NCBI GenBank assembly: GCA_964389675.1
Contig: CAYMEV010000013.1
Coordinates: 1 to 64,000, forward strand
DNA length: 64,000 nucleotides
Reading direction: 5' to 3'
Origin: CAYMEV01 sp964389675 [NCBI: uncultured Candidatus Sumerlaeota bacterium]
Lineage (GTDB): Bacteria; CAYMEV01
Position numbers and translations under genes: made by a program. Shown here piece after piece: positions 57,915-64,000 of the stretch. The notes beneath the pieces were generated by a model that saw only the letters and a list, made by a program, of their open reading frames with translations, made no database searches and was not told the DNA's origin. How positions within the stretch are numbered: the stretch's first letter is position 1; every line of letters begins with the position of its first letter.

Positions 57915-59261
57915 TTAAGTTACCAGGGCGTTTTTCCAGAGTACATGAGAGCCTGATTTTTCAAACCAGTCAACCCCTTCCATTACCAGGTCAAATTTGA
58001 ATGTGAATAGCCCCTGCCTTTCAATAGGGGGTATCTTGATATCTATGGTGTCCTTTTCCCCCGGCATTATGGATTTGTTCAGATAAGCTCTTGCAAAATT
58101 TAGATCAAGCAATTCCATTTTTTTAGAATAGAGCTGAATCCCAAGCCTGACAAACCTCCTCCCCAGCGGGGCTTCATTATAAAAGGGCGTTTCTGATATA
58201 TTCCTGACAGATACAGCAAGCTCTTTTGGCCTGTTTTTGCTTAAAACAACCGGTAAAAACCTGTTTATTCCTGTAAGCCTTATTTCAGCTTTCGGTGTGT
58301 ATCCTGGAATTGCATTCCCAAGCCCTTTATCCCAGGTTTCAAATTTAATGGACTTATATGAATCAGTTCCCGGGGCATATTTCCTGGAGAAGGCATCTTC
58401 TGGATGGTCTGTTATTTCCCATGTCAGCCTGTCTACACCAATTTTTTTTGCAATTTTTACAGCCTTCTGCATTTCATCATCACTGTCATTCCAATTAAAA
58501 AGGATATATCGCCAGCTTATATAAGGAAGCCTCAGGTTCTTTTCGTTTCTGCGGGAAACCAGAAAACTCAGGTTCGACAGGGCCTTTTCAATGCTACCCC
58601 CTATCCTGTATTTCCCATAGCTTTCCTGAGTTGCCCCGTCAATGGAAAAGGTGATCTCATCTATACCCGAATCAATGAGTTTTATCATTGACTGTTCAGT
58701 AAAGGCAAGCCCATTTGTGCTTGAGAAAAGATATATAGAGGGATACTCATCCTTTATATATGAGCACATACCTACAGCATTTTTATTAAGGAATGTTTCT
58801 CCATAATTAAAAAGGTCTATTCTTATCAGGTGTTTCCCGGTTTCATCAATGATCTCCCTGAAATGACTGAAGTCCAGGAAATGTGAATTTCTGTGTAACA
58901 ATATTTCTGAGCTTTTTCCACAGCATGCTTTATAGCATGAAAGATTGCATAGAGAAGACGGCTCAATGAATAGCCTGGAGGGATATGGGGGAGGTTTTCC
59001 GTTATCCACCGGAAGCTCTCCCTCTTTAAGGAAGTCTTTAAGCGGGCATCCCTCGCAAAATTCTGAATAGCCGTCAATTGAGATCTGATTTCTCAGCCTG
59101 GTTATTTTTTCCCCGTTCCAGATATCGTGAATACTCTCTTTATTTGAATCACCCAATATCTTTTGAGCATAGGGGTCACCGCACCCGCATACCACTTTTC
59201 CGTCACTAAGTATTACAAGCGTCGTCCATGGCCAGGTACATCTGTATTTCATTTTAGTCAT
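57915..59261 (-). CDS. Radical SAM protein with an N-terminal SPASM-like domain
   Basis: I start at ATG 59261 (448 aa), overlapping the previous stop, with AAGGAT upstream. Residues 8-74 look like a SPASM/twitch domain placed before the core: C8, then SDGKVVCGCGD (C25, C27), ESIHDIWNGEKITRLR and FCEGCPL (C69, C72). The radical SAM motif at 105-114 is CNLSCYKACC, i.e. C-x3-C-x3-C (or C-x3-C-x4-C), instead of the usual C-x3-C-x2-C. The core continues with RIDLFNYGETFLNK, FSSTNGLAF and ITFSIDGATQESY. The last ~140 residues form a beta sandwich with EAPLGRRFVRLGIQLY, IMPGEKDTIDIKIPP and KFDLVMEGVDWFEKSGS, of a kind found in glycan-export and transferase proteins. It is probably a peptide, sugar or lipid modifier tied to the LtaS-like gene. 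Confidence 0.82.
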   Translation of the reverse strand: MTKMKYRCTWPWTTLVILSDGKVVCGCGDPYAQKILGDSNKESIHDIWNGEKITRLRNQISIDGYSEFCEGCPLKDFLKEGELPVDNGKPPPYPSRLFIEPSSLCNLSCYKACCGKSSEILLHRNSHFLDFSHFREIIDETGKHLIRIDLFNYGETFLNKNAVGMCSYIKDEYPSIYLFSSTNGLAFTEQSMIKLIDSGIDEITFSIDGATQESYGKYRIGGSIEKALSNLSFLVSRRNEKNLRLPYISWRYILFNWNDSDDEMQKAVKIAKKIGVDRLTWEITDHPEDAFSRKYAPGTDSYKSIKFETWDKGLGNAIPGYTPKAEIRLTGINRFLPVVLSKNRPKELAVSVRNISETPFYNEAPLGRRFVRLGIQLYSKKMELLDLNFARAYLNKSIMPGEKDTIDIKIPPIERQGLFTFKFDLVMEGVDWFEKSGSHVLWKNALVT

Positions 59262-61215
59262 GAATATCCTTATTATATTGCCTGTTTTCTTTGACAAGAA
59301 AAAGGTATGTCTGCATATGCGATTCAGCATATTCTTTCATTTCTTCCACTATGCTGCTGCAGTCAGCTGAATAGTCGCGGGTGTCTTTTTCCCTGTATTT
59401 ATATAAGGAGAGTGTCCCGTCATTTCTTGCTATTAAAAACCAGTCATCATTTATTACTCCGAATTTATCATATTCGCAGAAAAAGCTGTATGCCCTTGAC
59501 CATGAAAGAAGGTCCATACCAAGTGCATTGTTTATATAAGGGATTTTCAAAATCCCCATGATGGTAGGAAATATATCCATTTGTGTTGCATAATTCTCAA
59601 ATATGCGAGGTTCTTTAATTATTGAAGGAGCATAAAATATAAGTGGTGTATGGTGATAATCGAGTGAGAGGTCATAGTCAGACTCAAGAGGGAGCCCATG
59701 GTCAGCGACAAAAACGAAAAGGGTGTTCTCAAACCAGGGTTCCTGCATGCAGAGAGCAATAAATTTCTGAAGTGAATAATCTGCATATTCAACTATCTGA
59801 TTCTTAATGTGACTTGTTTTTGGTTTGAAATATTCAGGTATATAGTAAGGCTTATGATCGCTTGTTGTGAGAAAAACAGCAAAAAAGGGTTTATTTTTCT
59901 GATGCAGATCATTTAGAAATGGCATGCTGAATTCAAACATATAGTCATCAGGAACACCAAAAGCGGTCTTCCTGGCGCTCAGCGGGTAATCATGCTTTGA
60001 TATTACCTGGTCAAAATCATTGGCGCGCAGAAATCCCTCGATATTATCAAATTGCCCGTCATGTGTGGTAAAGTATATTGTCGAATAGCTGTTTTTCTTT
60101 AGAGTGGACGCAATTCCGTCATATTTAAGCATTGAGACATTTTTCATTGCATGCCTTTTATATATGGCCGGGAAGGAAAAAAGAGTGCTGAAGATGCCGT
60201 GATGTGTGCTTACCCCTGCTGTATAAGCATTCTCGAAATAAAGGCCTTCATCTGCAATTCTGTCAAGAAAGGGAGTAATATCATACCTGTTTCCATGTCT
60301 TTTCATTTTTGCTGCCTGCATGCTTTCCATAATTATAATAATTACATTATAGTTTTGAGGTGATGAGTTACCGAATTCAACTTTCCGCATAATGGGGTAC
60401 TCGGCGGAAATGGGATTAATATTAAAATATCCCTGTACATTGTGTACAGCTTTATTGCTGTCCATTATATAATAATCCCTGTTTTCTTCATTGAATTTAT
60501 CAACAATGCTCCTCATAAGTGTATAGGTTGGATTAAGCCCGAGCTGATTAAGGAATCCGTTGGTTGAAAAATAGGCTGTCCCGACCCTTATAGGGGATGT
60601 GAACTCCAGTCTGCCCCTGATGCCAACGACAAAAAACCCCAGAAAAAGGAGGCAGATCAAAGCCTGAGACACTATTACAGATGCGTTGCTCCTGAGGAAA
60701 TGATCCTGCTTTTTCATAGAGAACCCCGATGAGAAAAAACTGAAAGCCATGATTGATATAATAAATGGCACTATTGCAATCCAGTAGCTTTTTTCCCTGA
60801 TTATCATGGTAAAGACAACTGCAGGGCTGTCCAGCCATTGAAAGGCAGCTACTGATAACCTTGAAAAGAAGTGATTGAAATAGGGAAGGTCAACTGCGGA
60901 AATAAAGAAAGATGTGCAGAAAAGGACTATTATATAGAGGTAGATAATTTTGCTGACAGCCGGCTTATTCTGCCTGAAAAAGTAGAGTAATGTAAGGATT
61001 AAATATGGGATTATAAGAATGGAGCATATGATAACACTGTCAAATCTTATTCCAATCAGAAATGCTACTGCAATATCAGTAACATCCATATTAAGAGAAA
61101 CCTTGTCTGACTGAGTCAGGAGAAGGATCAGCCTGTATGCTGTAAAAATAGCCAGTGCCTGGAAATAGATTACTGCAATTCTCTTTACAGGCGGAATATT
61201 TACAATGTTTTTCAT
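59254..61215 (-). CDS. LtaS-like phosphoglycerol transferase family protein
   Basis: I use ATG 61215 (653 aa). The frame runs to 61266, but that segment holds a likely promoter (TTGACC 61266-61261, TAATAA 61244-61239). Five hydrophobic segments span ~10-205. The extracytoplasmic alkaline-phosphatase-superfamily domain then has IIIIMESMQAAKMKRHG, YTAGVSTHHGIFSTLFSFP, YFTTHDGQFDN, VFLTTSDHKPYY and VFVADHGLPLES, matching LtaS/OpgB-type metal and His residues, with Ser/Thr in the nucleophile region GVSTHHG. It may add phosphoglycerol or similar groups to glycans. It overlaps the radical SAM gene by 8 bases. Confidence 0.88.
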   Translation of the reverse strand: MKNIVNIPPVKRIAVIYFQALAIFTAYRLILLLTQSDKVSLNMDVTDIAVAFLIGIRFDSVIICSILIIPYLILTLLYFFRQNKPAVSKIIYLYIIVLFCTSFFISAVDLPYFNHFFSRLSVAAFQWLDSPAVVFTMIIREKSYWIAIVPFIISIMAFSFFSSGFSMKKQDHFLRSNASVIVSQALICLLFLGFFVVGIRGRLEFTSPIRVGTAYFSTNGFLNQLGLNPTYTLMRSIVDKFNEENRDYYIMDSNKAVHNVQGYFNINPISAEYPIMRKVEFGNSSPQNYNVIIIIMESMQAAKMKRHGNRYDITPFLDRIADEGLYFENAYTAGVSTHHGIFSTLFSFPAIYKRHAMKNVSMLKYDGIASTLKKNSYSTIYFTTHDGQFDNIEGFLRANDFDQVISKHDYPLSARKTAFGVPDDYMFEFSMPFLNDLHQKNKPFFAVFLTTSDHKPYYIPEYFKPKTSHIKNQIVEYADYSLQKFIALCMQEPWFENTLFVFVADHGLPLESDYDLSLDYHHTPLIFYAPSIIKEPRIFENYATQMDIFPTIMGILKIPYINNALGMDLLSWSRAYSFFCEYDKFGVINDDWFLIARNDGTLSLYKYREKDTRDYSADCSSIVEEMKEYAESHMQTYLFLVKENRQYNKDIHD

Positions 61216-61310
61216 GATAAATAAATCTCTTTTGGGTTTTATTACAGAAAAACTCCGACAGGTCAATAAAATCTTGGGATTGATGGCTAATTAATAGTAT
61301 TCTGAGAGCT

Positions 61311-62477
61311 TTATCTTTTCATGAAATAATCAAGTTTTTTATGGAAAAGCTGGGAAGTTTCCTCATCAATTTTCAACTTTTCAGCTTTATTAAGGTATTT
61401 TTGCGCAAGGTCGAATCTTTTTATCATTATAAAATATTTTACATAAAGAAGATAAATATCTGATATATCAGGATCAAGCTTTTCTGCTGTCCTGATATTT
61501 TTCAGGAAATTTTCATAATCCAGGTTAATGAGATCCTGGCCGGCAAGCTGTATAAAATAATATGGATTGGTATTCTTCATTTCCTCAAGCCTGGTTTTAT
61601 AAAACATGAGCTTATCATGCTTCTGCAAATATTCACTCAAAAAGACCAGATTGGTAAGAATACTTATATTTTCATCGTTATACTCATATCCCTTTTCATA
61701 ATATTCATATGCCTTTTCAAATTCCTTTTTTCTGCTATGAGAAACACCAAGGTTATTATATACTTTATCAGATGCCCTGTTCAGCCTTAAAATGTTCTCA
61801 AACAGCTTTATTGCTTTATCTGTCTCATTCTCCCTCAGCAGTTCAACACCCAGATTATTATAGAAGTAGGCAATAGCCAAGAGATCATCAATTGCTTCAA
61901 GCTTTCTGTATGTCTTCGGCCTTGAGGGGTAAAAATCCACCGTTATATAACCAGAAGGGACACCACCCCTTATCTTAAGCTTATAGAAGTTCATTCCGGC
62001 AATTATATGTCCGTTATTCATTATGATATCCCCGTCGGATGTCCATGCTATGTGGTCAAGAACCTCAATGAAAAAGGTTTCCAGACGGGCAAATCTTGAC
62101 AGGGCGATAAACATATTTGTCAGTGAAAGACAGTTTCCGGTCCTTGTCTGGAATGTCTGGATTGCTGTATTTGTCTTTCTTTCATCGTATATGATCTGTT
62201 CATTGCTGTCGAAAATGGCGTCCACGAGGCTGTTGAACATGGCTTCAGGTGTCTGGTATGCTTTTATGTTATCATCAACAAAAACCTTCATCTCATCATT
62301 TATTTCAAACGGGTTTAAGATGGGAACAGGAAAATCCTCGTCAAAAGTATCATTAAGGAGAGCCAGGATCTGACGGTCACTCATAATTTCAGCCTTATGC
62401 CTGCTTTTTATGCCGGAACAGGCTGCCATTGATATTATTATAAATAAAGCCAGAAACAGTACTGCTGTTTTTTTCAT
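61311..62477 (-). CDS. Lipoprotein with transglutaminase-like and TPR domains
   Basis: I choose ATG 62477 (388 aa), with GGAGG 8 bases upstream. The signal KKTAVLFLALFIIISMAAC ends in a lipobox. Residues ~95-190 show a transglutaminase-like cysteine protease fold (TRTGNCLSLTNMFIALSRF, VLDHIAW, TVDFYPSRP), and the Cys, His and Asp are plausible catalytic residues. TPRs fill ~200-388 (AYFYNNLGVELLRENETDKAIKLFE, VYNNLGVSHSRKKEFEKAYEYYEKG). It lies about 95 bases upstream of the LtaS-like gene on the same strand and is a candidate for an envelope-assembly partner. Confidence 0.82.
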   Translation of the reverse strand: MKKTAVLFLALFIIISMAACSGIKSRHKAEIMSDRQILALLNDTFDEDFPVPILNPFEINDEMKVFVDDNIKAYQTPEAMFNSLVDAIFDSNEQIIYDERKTNTAIQTFQTRTGNCLSLTNMFIALSRFARLETFFIEVLDHIAWTSDGDIIMNNGHIIAGMNFYKLKIRGGVPSGYITVDFYPSRPKTYRKLEAIDDLLAIAYFYNNLGVELLRENETDKAIKLFENILRLNRASDKVYNNLGVSHSRKKEFEKAYEYYEKGYEYNDENISILTNLVFLSEYLQKHDKLMFYKTRLEEMKNTNPYYFIQLAGQDLINLDYENFLKNIRTAEKLDPDISDIYLLYVKYFIMIKRFDLAQKYLNKAEKLKIDEETSQLFHKKLDYFMKR

Positions 62478-62608
62478 AAATCCCTCCTTAGAAAGCTCAG
62501 CGAACAAAAATATATAATATATAAAACGTAGAAAAGCTGAATAAAGTTTGAAGATTCTAGCGCTTTCCGCCAGCCAGGCCCGGTATGCAGAGTAAAGCTG
62601 TATACTTC

Positions 62609-63685
62609 TTAAAGAATCTGTTTATTAGTATTGTTCAGCATGTAGATTATCTCATCCACATCGAGGGAAATTGTGGAAAGGTCATTCTCAATTATTGCTC
62701 TCGGCATTCCATATACGATACACGAATCTTTTTTTTGGGCCACCGTTATACCACCCTCCCTTTTCTGTTTTCTGGAAGCTGCCAGTCCATCATCCCCCAT
62801 GCCTGTAAGAATAATACTCAAAACCTTGTCATAATAGATATCAATACAGGAAGAAAGAAGTGCATCCAGGGATGGTATGTATTTGGATGCCCCTGCTTTT
62901 TCCAGCTTTATTGCGGTCTTAAGTCCGTCTTTTTCCAAAAACATATCATATCCGCCTTTGCTGACAATAACAGAATTGCTGTTGACTGTCATATTGTTTT
63001 CAGCTTCACAGACTACCATATCTGTTGCTGAATCAAGCCTTTCTGCAAATGTTTTTGTAAAAATAGGGGGCATATGGATCCCTATTAATATTGGAACCGG
63101 GAAAGGTGTCTTTATATTCTTTATTATCTCTGCTATTATGCCTGGCCCTCCTGTGGATGCGCCAATGAATACAATTTCAAACCTTTTCGATGATATGATC
63201 CCATTTATCGAATTGATCTCAGTCTTTTTAGTATCAGGGTCAATGGCTGATTTACCATGAATAGTATTCTTGTTGATCTTGAGATCTGATACAAAATCAA
63301 TCTTGGCAATAAGGCGATCCCTTATAGGTATGAACAGGTTTTGTTTTTTAGCAGATGTAAAATCAGGCTTAGGTATGAAATCTATGGCCCCTAGTTCGAA
63401 TGATCTTATAATGTTTTCCCTCTTATCCGTGCTGGATATTATAATTGTCGGTACTGGATGGTTTTTCATCAGCCATGACAGGAACGCAAAACCGTTCATT
63501 TCGGGCATTTCCAGATCAAGGAATACAATATCAGGCTTGTATCTCATAGTCAGGTACATTGCATCGGTACCATCGGGAGCAAAGTTTACAGATTGAATTC
63601 TTTCAAAGCTGTTCAGGATCTGGTACAGACTTCTTCTTATTAATGCTGAATCATCAACAATAAGTGCCTTGAGCTTACCTGTCAT
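62609..63685 (-). CDS. cheB: Chemotaxis response regulator methylesterase CheB
   Basis: This 358-aa protein removes methyl or amide groups from chemoreceptors. The N-terminal receiver has D11, D12 and phospho-site D57 (IVFLDLEMPEMNG), with SSTDKR and FIPKP. The C-terminal esterase has GASTGGPG (catalytic Ser near 170), GIHMPPIFT (His) and LTGMGDDGL (Asp). Length is standard. No other che gene is in the window. It follows the GNAT gene by 21 bases. Confidence 0.96.
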   Translation of the reverse strand: MTGKLKALIVDDSALIRRSLYQILNSFERIQSVNFAPDGTDAMYLTMRYKPDIVFLDLEMPEMNGFAFLSWLMKNHPVPTIIISSTDKRENIIRSFELGAIDFIPKPDFTSAKKQNLFIPIRDRLIAKIDFVSDLKINKNTIHGKSAIDPDTKKTEINSINGIISSKRFEIVFIGASTGGPGIIAEIIKNIKTPFPVPILIGIHMPPIFTKTFAERLDSATDMVVCEAENNMTVNSNSVIVSKGGYDMFLEKDGLKTAIKLEKAGASKYIPSLDALLSSCIDIYYDKVLSIILTGMGDDGLAASRKQKREGGITVAQKKDSCIVYGMPRAIIENDLSTISLDVDEIIYMLNNTNKQIL

Positions 63686-63706
63686 CCTTACCGTCAGGCA
63701 GTCCTT

Positions 63707-64000
63707 CTAATCCTCCATGCTTCTTCCAAACTGCTTTCCATAGGCTATATTACTCCAGAATTCATTCACATCAAGTGCATAAATAATCAGGTCTTTCTTG
63801 CGATCAACTATATCCCGGGCAAAACCCTTTAAAACACAGTTTTTCCTGAAACCAAGAGGTTCAAGTGCTTCAGAGGAACTGGAGTCATCCTCGATAGTCC
63901 TTATGATCAGTGTCATGATATCTTCATTTTCGGCAAGGGATACCCTGAAAATTGCATGAAGAAGCTTTTTGGCAATTCCCAGTTTCCTGAAATCAGGATG
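63707..64000 (-). CDS. GNAT acetyltransferase, partial (cut by window edge)
   Basis: The frame is open from the edge at 64000 to the stop at 63707 (98 visible residues), and the N-terminus lies beyond the window. The visible part begins HPDFRKLGIAKKLLHAIF, which is the acetyl-CoA-binding loop and helix of GNAT enzymes. IMTLIIRTIEDDSSSSEALEPLGFRK, the strand-helix-strand near the C-terminus, and LIIYALDVNEFW follow. The substrate is unknown. It is upstream of cheB on the same strand. Confidence 0.82.
   Translation of the reverse strand, partial: HPDFRKLGIAKKLLHAIFRVSLAENEDIMTLIIRTIEDDSSSSEALEPLGFRKNCVLKGFARDIVDRKKDLIIYALDVNEFWSNIAYGKQFGRSMED

Noticed and set aside
1-64000. tRNA, rRNA, CRISPR arrays, insertion sequences or phage genes
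   Set aside because: No T-loop/acceptor pattern, no spaced direct repeats, no transposase, integrase or structural phage protein could be recognised.

Overview
The window is about 64 kb of AT-rich bacterial DNA packed with genes. It favours ATA isoleucine and AGG/AGA arginine codons, and several genes start with TTG. The gene set suggests a free-living, probably anaerobic bacterium with a Gram-negative-type envelope: O-antigen ligase-like and GT-C membrane enzymes, lipoproteins, large secreted modular proteins, DUF1844 and DUF4388 proteins, a kinase-AAA-TPR regulator, chemotaxis CheB, radical SAM enzymes and amino-acid use (YfcC, HutI, PepD, M42). Spirochaetota or a neighbouring candidate phylum would fit, but nothing in the sequence fixes the phylum. 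I see no rRNA, tRNA, CRISPR array, prophage or insertion sequence.

Region 1 (1-8.0 kb) holds three secreted multi-domain proteins, each followed by a strong hairpin terminator: the end of a fibronectin-III/GATase-like protein, and two paralogues built from choice-of-anchor-J-like beta-sandwiches. The larger one also has three internal repeats, an InlB-type repeat and an FG-GAP-like C-terminus. Region 2 (8.0-16.2 kb) has a kinase-AAA-TPR protein overlapping a YfcC-type transporter, then priA and an M42 peptidase on the other strand. Region 3 (16.4-20.4 kb) is an Rrf2 regulator followed by pstSCAB, with no phoU. Region 4 (20.5-23.9 kb, minus strand) runs from an RNase HI-GNAT fusion through two small or unknown proteins to a CorA-like protein with a long N-terminus. 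Region 5 (24-27 kb) has a secreted GLUG-repeat protein, a GYD-domain protein and a small unknown protein.

Region 6 (27.0-33.2 kb, minus strand) looks like one eight-gene operon: DUF1844, a TPR/zinc-ribbon membrane protein, a DUF4388 protein with a pilin-like tail, YjbQ, DUF2085, a membrane protein, a GAF-like protein and QueE. Region 7 (33.4-37.6 kb) has hutI, a PLD-type lipoprotein, a degenerate Nudix protein and pepD. Region 8 (37.7-44.2 kb) is an envelope-glycan locus: an O-antigen ligase-like protein, an unknown membrane-anchored protein, a B12-binding-type radical SAM protein and a sulfatase-fold lipoprotein, divergent from a GT-C enzyme. Both divergent promoters lie so close to their start codons that the mRNAs are probably leaderless.

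Region 9 (44.2-51.3 kb) is a housekeeping run: truA, surE, pcm, YqaA/DedA, maf, larB, a short larC and a SpoIIE/RsbU phosphatase. Region 10 (51.3-57.9 kb) has a PAP2 phosphatase, purQ and a large-type purL, divergent from a homocysteine methyltransferase/MTHFR fusion. Region 11 (57.9-64 kb, minus strand) has a radical SAM protein whose SPASM-like domain lies before the SAM core, an LtaS-like enzyme overlapping it, a TPR/transglutaminase-like lipoprotein, CheB and a GNAT gene cut by the window edge. The envelope loci in regions 8 and 11 both pair a radical SAM protein with an alkaline-phosphatase-superfamily enzyme and are the best places to look for new biology.
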